From assembly GCA_028280445.1 (NCBI GenBank), contig JANQLU010000042.1, forward strand, positions 115,427 to 179,426: 64,000 nucleotides of DNA, read 5' to 3'. The translations under genes were made by a program, and so were the position numbers. Of the stretch, positions 46,044 through 55,593 are shown piece after piece; the first letter of the stretch is position 1; every line of letters starts with the position of its first letter. Origin of the DNA: Pirellulaceae bacterium (lineage in GTDB: Bacteria > Planctomycetota > Planctomycetia > Pirellulales > Pirellulaceae). Below the pieces are notes generated by a model. That model saw nothing but the letters and a program-made list of their open reading frames with translations, made no database searches and was not told the DNA's origin.

Positions 46044-47135
46044 ATGTCATCGGTCGAAACAAAAACTTACAGCAGTGAGCATCTACGCGATTATTGCGCC
46101 AAAGTATTCGAGCACTTTGATGTGCCCCCGGAAGACGCGCAACTGGCGTCCGACGTGTTGGCCGCCAGCGACCTTCGAGGAATCGAATCGCATGGTGTCG
46201 CCCGGCTCCACACCTATTTCGATATGTTGACTCTGGGTCGGATTAACCCTCGACCAACCGTTAAAATCGTGCGGCAGACGGCCAGTACCGCAACGGTCGA
46301 CGGCGACAACGGTCTGGGGTTGGTGGTGGGACCGCGCGCAAATGAAATCGCGATGGACAAAGCCTCCGAGGCGGGCACAGGCTGGGTCAGCGTTTGCAAT
46401 ACCAACCATTACGGCATCGCTGGATATTATGTGCTGGAGGCATTGAAACGAGATCTGATCGGCTGGTCAATGACCAACACCACCAAATTGGTGGCGCCAT
46501 TGTGGGGCGGCCAGCGAATGCTCGGTACCAACCCGATCGCCATCGCCTTTCCCGGCAAAAAACATCCACCGATCGTGATCGATATGGCAACCAGCGCTTG
46601 TGCTTATGGCAAAGTTGAAATGGCGCGGCGCCGAGGCGAGAAAGTTCCCGAAGGTTGGGTGATCGATTCCGATGGTTCCAACACCGACATTCCCGAAAAA
46701 ATGATTGACGGCGGTGCGCTTTTGCCGCTGGGTAGTTTTCGTGAAATGGGAGGACACAAAGGATACGCGTTGGCCATGATGGTTGATGTTCTGTGTTGTG
46801 TTTTGTCCGGTGCCAACTGGGGACCGTGGGCGCCGCCTTTTGCGCTGCGTCAGGAAATTCCATCTCGCAGTGTCGGCAAAGGCATCGGACATTTCTTTGG
46901 CGCGATGCAAATCGAAGCTTTTATCGATCCAGATGAATTCAAAAACCAAATCGACGATTTGATTGAAACGTTCAGAAACACCAAACCCCAGCCTGGTACC
47001 AATGGTGTTCTGATTCCAGGAGATCCGGAACGAATTGCATACGCCGAACGTTCTCAGAACGGTATTCCGTTGGTGATGCCAGTGATTGATGAGTTACGTG
47101 ATATTAGTCGCAAAACGGGAATAGAATTCGATTGA
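46044..47135 (+). CDS. Malate/L-lactate/ureidoglycolate dehydrogenase family enzyme (Ldh2)
   Basis: The 363-residue product belongs to the NAD(P)-dependent type 2 dehydrogenase family. Family blocks are SDLRGIESHGVARL near residue 35, CNTNHYGIAGYYV, GTNPIAIAFPG, DMATSACAYGKVE and GGHKGYALAMMVDVL. Substrates in the family are 2-hydroxyacids such as malate, L-lactate, sulfolactate or ureidoglycolate. It is coupled to the L-2-hydroxyglutarate oxidase gene, which suggests a 2-hydroxy/2-oxoacid interconversion, but the substrate is inferred only. Confidence 0.9.
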   Translation: MSSVETKTYSSEHLRDYCAKVFEHFDVPPEDAQLASDVLAASDLRGIESHGVARLHTYFDMLTLGRINPRPTVKIVRQTASTATVDGDNGLGLVVGPRANEIAMDKASEAGTGWVSVCNTNHYGIAGYYVLEALKRDLIGWSMTNTTKLVAPLWGGQRMLGTNPIAIAFPGKKHPPIVIDMATSACAYGKVEMARRRGEKVPEGWVIDSDGSNTDIPEKMIDGGALLPLGSFREMGGHKGYALAMMVDVLCCVLSGANWGPWAPPFALRQEIPSRSVGKGIGHFFGAMQIEAFIDPDEFKNQIDDLIETFRNTKPQPGTNGVLIPGDPERIAYAERSQNGIPLVMPVIDELRDISRKTGIEFD

Positions 47136-47424
47136 TCACTAAGATACTTTAGTGAATTAGCGTAATCGGTATGACCCAACTGAGAAACGCTCGATCTCGC
47201 CAGGCGAATAGCCGATCCTTTCGATACCAGTGATTCCATCGGAAGATTTTCGCTGTTACTCATGAAACAAACGGCTTGTAGTTTTTAAACACAAACGCTT
47301 GTTTTACAACCATTTACGTAAAGATTAGCATGGACGATGGCAGGGGATCGCGGTAACTTAAGTAAAAGGACACGTCGTATTTTTTGGCCATCTGACAGCA
47401 AAACCGCGCAGTGGCAAATAATTC

Positions 47425-50400
47425 ATGGATAAACAATTTTTCTCACGTCGACTTCCGTTTTTTGGAAACCGCGCGATGGTCGTGTTGTGTGCGGTTTTCT
47501 TTCTGCTGCCTTTTTCGTTGCGTGGCGCGCGGATGGCCGTGGAGTCCATGAAAAATGACGTCTCCGATTGGCTGCCTGGTACGTATGACGAAACCAAAGA
47601 CCTCGGAGAATTCCGCGAGTATTTTCTGGGGGATCAATTTGTTCTGGTGAGTTGGCCGGGGTGTACGGCTAACGACTCTCGTTATCAACGTTTGATGAAT
47701 CGCCTCAAAGAGGAAAGCGTTGACGGTCAAGCGGCAATGAATTTGACCGAGGAAGAAATATACGCGCACAAAGTCGGCGATGAACACGGTCTGCATACAA
47801 CCGGTAATTTCCACGAAGACTGGGGTAACCACCGCGAAAAATGGCTGATGGGAAAAAATGGCCAATGGTATTTCATCAATCAAAAAGGTGAACTGTACCG
47901 TTGGGATGGCCAGAACAATCTGTTCGACGCGGTCAAGCGTTCCGCCGAGCGTTTTTTCAATGGAAAAAATCAGGCGACCGGAAAGTTCATTGAGCAATTT
48001 GGCAAGGCACCGCAAAATCAGAACGAAGTAAACCCGTATTACGCGAATCCTAAAAAACTCTATGCCCGCTTTTTCAAACGCGTCACATCGGGTCCCGAAG
48101 TTTTCAAACTGATGGCGGGTGAAAATGGCGTTCTCAAAACGGGAGATTACTCGGCGACGGACGCTGCAACATTCGACGTTCAAGTGGAAGCACACCGACG
48201 TCTGGAAGGCTGGTTGTTTGGCCCCACACCTCGAGCTTCGTTTGACTGGACATGGGACTCCCTGATCAACCACGTCAGCGATAACAAAAAATCGCAACTC
48301 GACGACAAGCGAAAAAAAGAATTCGAAATTTTTGTTACTGAAATCGAACAAAAATATGGCAAAAATTTTCGCCAGAAATTTGCCAAAGATCCTGAGTTGA
48401 AACTTGAGATCTGGTATGAACTCTGGCGACGTTTGCAAACCGATCCCCCCGCGCGACAGACATGTATCCTGGTTTATCTGAACGATCCGATTCTCGACGA
48501 ACTCGCTCGCGGCGTTGGTCGAAAATTGCTCGGCAAACCGCGCGGGCGTGTTCGCGAACTGGCATCCGGCCTCTGTGGCATCGACCCGGAAAACCTGCAC
48601 ATCGGCGGTCCTCCAGCCGACAACGTCGCCATCGACGAAGAAGGTTCGATTACGCTGCTCAAACTGGTTAGTTTGTCCGCGATCATTGGCGTCGGTCTGG
48701 CTTATTTGTGTTTCCGAAGTTTCAAAATCACGATCATGCTGTTTTTCACAGGCGGCGTTTCGGCGATCTCCAGTTTGGCATTGGTTCATTATGCCCAAAG
48801 CACTTTGGACGCGATTTTGATGTCGATGCCGTCATTGATCTACGTGCTCGGATTGTCTGGAGCGGTGCACATCGTGAATTACTATCGGGACGCCTGTCAC
48901 GAAAACGGTGAACAGGGTGCTGCCGAGGAAGCGATCCGTCTGGGCTGGTTCCCATGTGTGCTCGCCGCTTTCACGACAGCATTGGGACTCGTTTCGCTGA
49001 CGACTTCCTATTTAAAACCGATTAGTAAATTCGGTCTGTTCTCGGCGTTGGCCACGATGGCGACCGTGATATTTTTGATGACCTATTTACCGGCCTCGCT
49101 GCACATCTGGCGACCCGGTTACAAAAAACGATCTACAAAGACGGGCCGATCCGCCGGTACTGAATCCAAATTCGCTTTGCTGGTCGGCGCATTTTGGAGC
49201 CGCGTTGGCGACCTGGTAATCAAACATTATCGCATCGTGTGCGTTGCCGGTATCATTGTTTTGATATTTTTCGGTTACGGTGTGACACGTATCGAAACGA
49301 CAGTTCAACTGCTCAAGCTGTTCGACAAAAACGCGAAAATTCTGCAAGACTATCGCTGGTTGGAAGACGAAATCGGGCGGCTGGTCCCGATGGAGATCCT
49401 GGTAAAACTCGATCCATCAATCGTCCAAATTCCTCCGAAAGCGATCGCCAAAAGCGATGCTAAAAATCCCGCAGATGACAAAAAAGGCGCGGACGGAAAT
49501 AAAGCGGAACCGGAAAAAACGGAATCCCAACCCCCGCCCGAGTTGACTCCCGAGTTGACTCCCGAGGAGCGACTGGCAGCAGACTATCGTTTGAACATGT
49601 TGGAACGACTGGAATTGTCGCAACGCATTCGCCAGGTCCTTGAGAATGCATTTGGCCCGGCTGGCAAAGATGTCGTTGGCGCAGGAATGTCGACTGACGT
49701 TCTTGTTCCAATGTTCTTGGTCAAATCGCAACTGGATTATCCGCTGTCCAAACGCCGGACGATTAACAAAGCGTTCGAATCTCATCGCGATAGCATGCTG
49801 CGTGATTCCGAAACGCTGCGTGTCAATAAAGACGGTACCGAGATGTGGCGGATTAGCATTCGCCTGGCAGCGCTCAGTAAAGTCGAAATCGATGGCAAAA
49901 TGAAAGACCTCGATTACGGCCAGTTTGTCTCTGAATTGAAAACCGTCGTCGAGCCGATTTTGAAAGCTTACGAAGCGCGGAACAAGCTCGTCAAAATTGT
50001 TCACGAAACACAAGGCGTTGCAAGTTTCAAACAGGGCAAGATCCTCGTCCTCGGTAATATGCCGACGCCTCGTCCGGGCAAAGGCGATTCGGAAAAAACC
50101 ATTCCAATTGACCATCGCAACCGTATCGATCAATCGTTGGTTTTTGCAAACACCTTTCGCGACCTGTTGGAAAACCAAGGCTATCAACGACGAGGCCGGA
50201 ACAAAAAATACAACTGGTTGGACGGTCCCCGGGCAGCCGACCGAAATCGTCGCGAACAAGCGTGGCGAAAACAAAAAGGCAAAGCGCCGAAAACCGAGAA
50301 TGAGATTTACGTCGACTACATCAAAAGTTTCGACTACGTCGTGGTCACCGATCATCAATCGGAATTTGATATTGATCTGGTTCAGAAACACGCCAAGAAA

Positions 50401-51354
50401 TTTATCGACCTGTCGGATTATCAATTCCTGCTCGATCCGAAAACCAACCAACCGGCCAAGGGGATACTGACGGCTCAACAGCGAAAACAGGCCGGCGAAA
50501 ACCTGCCGATTATCGCCACCTATACCGGCATCGTCCCGATCGTCTACAAAGCGCAGCGTTCGTTGCTACACAGTCTGATCAACAGTATCTGTCTGGCATT
50601 TGTCATGATTGCGATTGTTATGATGTTGTTGTTGACCAACTGGAAACGTCCCACCAGCTTTACCGATTATTTCAACGTGCCCGGCGGAATGCTGGCTATG
50701 TTGCCAAATGTGTTTCCCATCGTTTTGATCTTTGGCGCCATGGGCCACCTCGGACCGGTCAAGCCCGAATATTTTCTGGTGGACATTGGCTCGATGATGA
50801 CGGCCAGCGTTGCCATGGGCGTGGCGGTTGACGATACGATTCATTTTCTCAATTGGTATCGCAAAGGCCTTTCCCAGGGAATGGATCGCATCGCCTCCAT
50901 CAAACTGGCTTACGAACGAGTGGCCACGGCAATGACGCAAACGACGTTGATTGGTGGATTCGGACTGTTCGCGTTTGCCTTGAGTACTTTCACACCAACG
51001 CAACGCTTCGGCACGCTGATGTTGTTTTTGCTCGGCGCTGCATTGATTGGTGATTTGATTTTCTTGCCGGCGCTGTTAGCCAGCCCGCTGGGGAAATGGT
51101 TCGGCAAACAAGCTGACGTCGGGGACAGTGGCAAATCCGACAAATTGGTCGATCAGCAGGATGACAACCCCGAAGCGACCGACGCGGATGAAAATTCGGC
51201 TCACACGGACAATGGAAAACCGGCCGAACAAACGGAACCCGACGATCCTGACGAGACAACATTCCGAACGGATCCTGCCGACAAGGAGCAGATTAAAAAT
51301 CGTTTAAAGTCAAAGTCCAAAAAACGCAAAAGATCTTCTCATCGAAAAAGATAG
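47425..51354 (+). CDS. Large MMPL/RND-superfamily transporter
   Basis: The 1309-residue product has the two-fold RND layout: a first membrane helix (about 15-32), a large extracytoplasmic loop (to about 410), six helices (about 410-560), another helix at about 590-612, a second loop, and six more helices (about 1035-1235). The MMPL pattern is seen in ASVAMGVAVDDTIHFLNWYR and in the first half in LIYVLGLSGAVHIVNYYRDA. The second loop contains a Lys/Glu/Pro-rich stretch with a small repeat ELTPELTPEE. The C-terminal tail is long and charged (Asp/Glu then Lys/Arg). Substrates may be lipids or hydrophobic compounds. It lies nine bases upstream of the kinase frame and may be regulated by it. Confidence 0.9.
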   Translation: MDKQFFSRRLPFFGNRAMVVLCAVFFLLPFSLRGARMAVESMKNDVSDWLPGTYDETKDLGEFREYFLGDQFVLVSWPGCTANDSRYQRLMNRLKEESVDGQAAMNLTEEEIYAHKVGDEHGLHTTGNFHEDWGNHREKWLMGKNGQWYFINQKGELYRWDGQNNLFDAVKRSAERFFNGKNQATGKFIEQFGKAPQNQNEVNPYYANPKKLYARFFKRVTSGPEVFKLMAGENGVLKTGDYSATDAATFDVQVEAHRRLEGWLFGPTPRASFDWTWDSLINHVSDNKKSQLDDKRKKEFEIFVTEIEQKYGKNFRQKFAKDPELKLEIWYELWRRLQTDPPARQTCILVYLNDPILDELARGVGRKLLGKPRGRVRELASGLCGIDPENLHIGGPPADNVAIDEEGSITLLKLVSLSAIIGVGLAYLCFRSFKITIMLFFTGGVSAISSLALVHYAQSTLDAILMSMPSLIYVLGLSGAVHIVNYYRDACHENGEQGAAEEAIRLGWFPCVLAAFTTALGLVSLTTSYLKPISKFGLFSALATMATVIFLMTYLPASLHIWRPGYKKRSTKTGRSAGTESKFALLVGAFWSRVGDLVIKHYRIVCVAGIIVLIFFGYGVTRIETTVQLLKLFDKNAKILQDYRWLEDEIGRLVPMEILVKLDPSIVQIPPKAIAKSDAKNPADDKKGADGNKAEPEKTESQPPPELTPELTPEERLAADYRLNMLERLELSQRIRQVLENAFGPAGKDVVGAGMSTDVLVPMFLVKSQLDYPLSKRRTINKAFESHRDSMLRDSETLRVNKDGTEMWRISIRLAALSKVEIDGKMKDLDYGQFVSELKTVVEPILKAYEARNKLVKIVHETQGVASFKQGKILVLGNMPTPRPGKGDSEKTIPIDHRNRIDQSLVFANTFRDLLENQGYQRRGRNKKYNWLDGPRAADRNRREQAWRKQKGKAPKTENEIYVDYIKSFDYVVVTDHQSEFDIDLVQKHAKKFIDLSDYQFLLDPKTNQPAKGILTAQQRKQAGENLPIIATYTGIVPIVYKAQRSLLHSLINSICLAFVMIAIVMMLLLTNWKRPTSFTDYFNVPGGMLAMLPNVFPIVLIFGAMGHLGPVKPEYFLVDIGSMMTASVAMGVAVDDTIHFLNWYRKGLSQGMDRIASIKLAYERVATAMTQTTLIGGFGLFAFALSTFTPTQRFGTLMLFLLGAALIGDLIFLPALLASPLGKWFGKQADVGDSGKSDKLVDQQDDNPEATDADENSAHTDNGKPAEQTEPDDPDETTFRTDPADKEQIKNRLKSKSKKRKRSSHRKR

Positions 51355-51510
51355 AACGTTGTTGTGATCGTCGGTGATGGAACTTTGCCGCCGATTTCAG
51401 GGTATTACCTGGAAAACACGTGTACCCAATCCCGATGCGATTCAAACGTTGTTAAACTGGAAGTATCGGCGCATTGCATTAAGCGATACTCTCATTTCTT
51501 GGATCACGGC

Positions 51511-54426
51511 ATGGAAAAAATCTGTCCTCGTTGCGAACACAAAATCCAGTACGCTGACGATGCGCCACGATTTTGTAGCAATTGCGGACAGTCCCTGACC
51601 ACCACTGGTGAATTCGAATCGACAATTGATGCGGTCACTCGGCCGCCTGCCGACTCCAAGCCATCAACTGCCAATTTTCATGTGGATCCCGATGGCGGTG
51701 GTTGGCTCTGTCCTGGCGACAAAGTTGGCGCCTATGTGATCGATGAACAACTGGGACGCGGTGGTATGGGAGTCGTTTACAGCGCGACTCATGAAAAAAC
51801 CGGCAAACAAGTTGCGATCAAGTTTCTCAATCAAAACCCCAATGACAGCCCTAAAGCGGCCGAACGATTTCATCGGGAAAGTCAAATTGCGGCTTCGATT
51901 TCCAACCCGCGGTCAACATTTGTCTACGCATCCGGCGATTACGCCAATCGTCGTTTCATCGTAATGGAATTGATGCCTGGAGACACGTTAAAAGATCTTG
52001 TCAGAAACGAAGGTCCGTTGCCCGTCGGCCGCGCTGTTGATCTGATCCTGGACGTGATTACCGGAATTCAATCGGCGCATCGACGCGGGATAATCCACCG
52101 TGACATCAAGCCGTCGAATTGTTTTCTCGATCATGATGGACGCGTCAAAATTGGCGACTACGGGCTTTCCAAAACTTTTGACACAGACGTTCAACTGACA
52201 AAAACCGGAACATTTATGGGCACCCTGCAATTTGCGGCACCGGAGCAAATCAAAGGGGTCAAGGTGGATGAGCGAACGGACATCTACGCGATTGGCGCAA
52301 CGCTCTATTATCTGTTGGCTGGCAAAGCGCCCTACGAAGGCGACGCAGCCCAAGTGATCGCTGGAATCGCTTCGGATCCCGTACCCGACATTCGCAACGA
52401 AACGGACAATGTTGGCAAGCGACTCGGTCGAATCATCATGCAGATGCTGGAAAAGGATCCGAAAAACCGTCCGTCAAACCTGGCCGAGGTCAGACGCCAA
52501 TTGTTGCCGTTTGCCACCCGCGGCGCAAACACGGCGGATATCGGTCGACGTTTTGCAGCGTTTTTCATGGACTATGGAATTGTCAACTTTGCCATCGTAC
52601 CGTTGGTTGCGGGCCTGACTCTGTTGGTCGGGATGATCTTTGGACTGAAATCTGAGGTCCGCAAGAATTCGGGTTTGACAGTCAACTACACGAATTCGGA
52701 AAAAACGGCCAAGGGAGAATCGGGACCGCGGTTGAGTTCGAGTAACAACTCAGTTCAGGAGTCGGAGGAAAATCAACCGTACCAGTTAAACACCCTGCCC
52801 ACCAGCGCGACCGAACGTAGTGTGTTTGACTGGTTTATCTTTGCCATCGCTTTTGTCGTCCCGGTTTTATATTTCGCAATCGCCGAAGGGCTGTGGGGAC
52901 GAACGATTGGAAAATTAATGTTTGGGATGAGGACCGTTGATGAAACGGGTGGTCCGCCCGGCATTCCCCGCGCGCTGCTGCGCTCATTTTTGTTGCCGGG
53001 AGCGCTGTTGGCAGGCGCTTTCCTGATTCCATTTTTTACAACAGGTCAATTGAACAACGCTCCCAACGATTCAACGGCATTGCACCAGTTGATCGTGCAA
53101 GTCGGCGCAACGATCGTCAGTTGGTTGTTAGCTTTGTGCCTGATGATTCCCGCTCGAACACAAAATGGTTACCAGGGTTTTCACGGCAAAATCACTGGAA
53201 CACGTGTCGTCCGGATCGGCAGCGCGTTGGAATCTCAAGGGTTCGAGGTTCCGGTGACGCTGCCGACAGCTTTTGTCGACCAAACGATTCTCGGAAAAGA
53301 TTCTCCGTTGGAAATTCGCGGCATCATCAGCGAAAGCCAGCCGAAGATTTTCCTCGCCAAAGATAATCAACTGGATCGTTTCGTCTGGTTGGTAGACCGA
53401 CCTCGTAGCCAATTACTGGAATCGAGGGTGCTGATTAATCGTCCTCATCGGCAAAGAATTCTGGAATATAATCTGCCCGAAAACTGGAGTTGCCTGGAAG
53501 CGATTACGGGCAGTCCGCTCGTCGACGTATTCGAAAAAGTTCGCCGCATCAGTTGGCAGGCGGCACGGTTGGTGTTGGAAGAATTATGTGACGAGCTGAT
53601 CGCGACTTTGGCCGAGCAATCGATGCCCGACGATTTTTCAGTCGAGAACATTTGGTTGGACGAAGAAGGCAATATTAAATTGGTCGATTTCTGTCCTCAG
53701 CATTTGAAAAAGAAAGCGGACCAGTTTCAGGGCACGGACCAACAGCGGGCCGTCGACGTTGTGCGATATTTCGTCAACCTGGTTGTTGAAAATGAGTGGC
53801 GGCCTGGGCACGTTGTCGATTTCGCCAAACAGTGCAACGAACGGGAACGAAATCAAGAAACACTGTTTTGGATTCGAGACGAACTTCGCGAATCCGAAAA
53901 ACTGCCTTCGCAATGGCGGTGGGATGATCGATTGGGTTCAATTTCAGCTTCGATGAGTACCGAAAGCACGGCGATCTGGCTGCTCGCGTTTTCGCTGGCG
54001 TTGTTGCTGCATTACGTGTTTGATTTTGGCAGTTACGTCGTCGGTATCAGTGCCATGCTCACGATGATTTCGACAACGTTCTATTTAGGTTATCGATTCC
54101 AGGGTGGCCCCGTTTTCAAATTGTGTGGTGTTGAAATTCGCAATCGCAATTTCACACGGGCATCAAAATTTAAATGTGGAATAAGAAATGTTCTGGCCTG
54201 GTCGCCCAGCATTTTGATGTTCAGTTTCATTGTCGTGGCAATCACCGGTTTTGTCATGAAGCAGGAAAATCTGCAATCCGTCGAAAACGTATGGCTGATG
54301 ATGATCATCAATTTGGGCATTCTCGCCAGCATGGTGATTGTCGTCATCGGATTCATACATGCCGTGTTATCCCCCAACCGCTCGATTCCGGATCTCGTCC
54401 TTAGAACAATTCTTGCACGAAAGTAA
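51511..54426 (+). CDS. Zinc ribbon-Ser/Thr kinase-RDD-pseudokinase-RDD protein
   Basis: From ATG 51511 (MEKICPRCEHKIQ) the product has 971 residues. Order: zinc ribbon (Cys5, Cys8, Cys22, Cys25); active kinase (glycine loop LGRGGMGVVYSA from about 80, Lys104 in VAIKFL, HRDIKPSN with Asp198, and DYG at 216 in place of DFG); RDD membrane domain (about 343-570, with helices and a FHGKITGTRVV end); a second kinase-like region (about 600-800) with ENIWLDEEGNIKLVDF but no HRD and no glycine loop, so a pseudokinase; and a second RDD-like membrane part (about 830-971). It probably signals from or at the inner membrane. A GTG at 51364 would add 49 unrelated residues. It sits between the MMPL gene and a zinc-ribbon membrane protein gene. 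Confidence 0.85.
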   Translation: MEKICPRCEHKIQYADDAPRFCSNCGQSLTTTGEFESTIDAVTRPPADSKPSTANFHVDPDGGGWLCPGDKVGAYVIDEQLGRGGMGVVYSATHEKTGKQVAIKFLNQNPNDSPKAAERFHRESQIAASISNPRSTFVYASGDYANRRFIVMELMPGDTLKDLVRNEGPLPVGRAVDLILDVITGIQSAHRRGIIHRDIKPSNCFLDHDGRVKIGDYGLSKTFDTDVQLTKTGTFMGTLQFAAPEQIKGVKVDERTDIYAIGATLYYLLAGKAPYEGDAAQVIAGIASDPVPDIRNETDNVGKRLGRIIMQMLEKDPKNRPSNLAEVRRQLLPFATRGANTADIGRRFAAFFMDYGIVNFAIVPLVAGLTLLVGMIFGLKSEVRKNSGLTVNYTNSEKTAKGESGPRLSSSNNSVQESEENQPYQLNTLPTSATERSVFDWFIFAIAFVVPVLYFAIAEGLWGRTIGKLMFGMRTVDETGGPPGIPRALLRSFLLPGALLAGAFLIPFFTTGQLNNAPNDSTALHQLIVQVGATIVSWLLALCLMIPARTQNGYQGFHGKITGTRVVRIGSALESQGFEVPVTLPTAFVDQTILGKDSPLEIRGIISESQPKIFLAKDNQLDRFVWLVDRPRSQLLESRVLINRPHRQRILEYNLPENWSCLEAITGSPLVDVFEKVRRISWQAARLVLEELCDELIATLAEQSMPDDFSVENIWLDEEGNIKLVDFCPQHLKKKADQFQGTDQQRAVDVVRYFVNLVVENEWRPGHVVDFAKQCNERERNQETLFWIRDELRESEKLPSQWRWDDRLGSISASMSTESTAIWLLAFSLALLLHYVFDFGSYVVGISAMLTMISTTFYLGYRFQGGPVFKLCGVEIRNRNFTRASKFKCGIRNVLAWSPSILMFSFIVVAITGFVMKQENLQSVENVWLMMIINLGILASMVIVVIGFIHAVLSPNRSIPDLVLRTILARK

Positions 54427-54431
54427 CTAGT

Positions 54432-55367
54432 TTGAATTCGTCCGCTTCTGAAAGTTCGAAAAAGCCGTACGCTGCCAAATCGTACTACTGCGAGACATGT
54501 TCACAGGAACTGGTGGATATGGAATTCTTGCGGGGCGGATTCGTTTCGCGCCGTTGTGCAAAATGCGGTACGATTTCGTTGGACGATAGCCAGGAACCTA
54601 TCCGTCAGAAAGCTTCGCGATTTGGAAAACTGGCGGCAACCTTTGGTGCGTTGTCCATTCTGTTTTCGATTTTGACATGCGTTCCGGCGATTTATTTTGC
54701 GGTCAAATGTCTCCGCATCAAACAGAGCCCTTATGTTGTTCCACGAGGTCGCATCGCGGCCATCATCGGCATTTGGACATCGATTATTTTCACTCCGGTC
54801 AGCTCTTGCTGCATCGTGTCAATGATTTTTACCTCGTATGTCGCGGCAATCTCCAATCGAACCGAAGATCCTGGTGAGATTGCCAACATGGCCAAGCAGA
54901 TTGGGTCGTTTAAACTCGACAAGTCTTGGGAGCCGCGAAAAGCACAGACGATTCTGGGATCTCAATCGGTGCAATACGTTCTCAAATCTGGTTCCGGTAT
55001 TTCGGAAGACCGCGAAGTTTTGGCGGTCGTTGAATTTACTCGCTACACTACGTTTCCACCCGTTTCCGAGGCCCAGATTGTCAATCAATCTCGACTGCGA
55101 TCGTTGGGGACGACAGGCCATTTGACCGTTCAGGACAACCAAGTGTTGATTTGGAATTTCATTGGTGCAAAACGAGAAGTCTTTCTGGACTTCTGCAAGA
55201 ATCGAGATGACGAAGACGCCCATCGTTTTATTGTCATCGCCACCATTTCCAATCGAAAATATTCGATTGTGGCCGTTTCAAAACTCGACGAAAACGGCAA
55301 TCAATTCGCGAGCCAAGCCGATCTGCAAAAGATTTTTGACAGCTTCGTTCCGGCAGAACCGCGTTAG
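54432..55367 (+). CDS. Zinc-ribbon membrane protein with extracytoplasmic C-terminus
   Basis: The 311-residue product has a zinc ribbon (CETCSQ...CAKCG, residues about 20-46), two hydrophobic segments (about 69-93 and 108-135, DUF4190-like in layout) and a soluble C-terminal domain. TTG 54432 is chosen because the only nearby ATG (54519) would cut the zinc ribbon. It starts five bases after the kinase stop, so it belongs to the same operon. Its N-terminal ribbon resembles the ribbon of the kinase in kind, suggesting the pair contact each other or a common partner. Confidence 0.8.
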   Translation: MNSSASESSKKPYAAKSYYCETCSQELVDMEFLRGGFVSRRCAKCGTISLDDSQEPIRQKASRFGKLAATFGALSILFSILTCVPAIYFAVKCLRIKQSPYVVPRGRIAAIIGIWTSIIFTPVSSCCIVSMIFTSYVAAISNRTEDPGEIANMAKQIGSFKLDKSWEPRKAQTILGSQSVQYVLKSGSGISEDREVLAVVEFTRYTTFPPVSEAQIVNQSRLRSLGTTGHLTVQDNQVLIWNFIGAKREVFLDFCKNRDDEDAHRFIVIATISNRKYSIVAVSKLDENGNQFASQADLQKIFDSFVPAEPR

Positions 55368-55465
55368 GCAGTCGATAGGTAGCGGTGCCATAACATCGTA
55401 AGCGTGAAGCGTAATAGGATTTTGCATCAGGAATTGTAACTCAAGTTGAGCCAACGACTTTCTGC

Positions 55466-55553
55466 AATCATAACCCGAAGCGTGAGCGAGGGACCGGAAC
55501 TACATAGATGTGCTGTGGAACGTCGTCCCTCGCTTACGCTTCGGGTTGTGATT
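55466..55553. repeat. PIR-E palindrome
   Basis: A 29-bp stem with two mismatches: the left arm runs AATCATAACCCGAAGCG..., and the right arm ends CGCTTCGGGTTGTGATT. It lies between the zinc-ribbon gene and the convergent isomerase-like gene. The core GAAGCGTGAGCGAGGGAC is unrelated to PIR-B but the design is the same. Confidence 0.8.
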
Positions 55554-55593
55554 TTGCCTACAACATTGCTGGCACCACTATCAAAAACCGCCT

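Noticed and set aside
51364..51510. GTG start of the kinase protein 49 codons upstream
   Set aside because: The extra residues have no recognisable feature, while ATG 51511 directly precedes the zinc ribbon.
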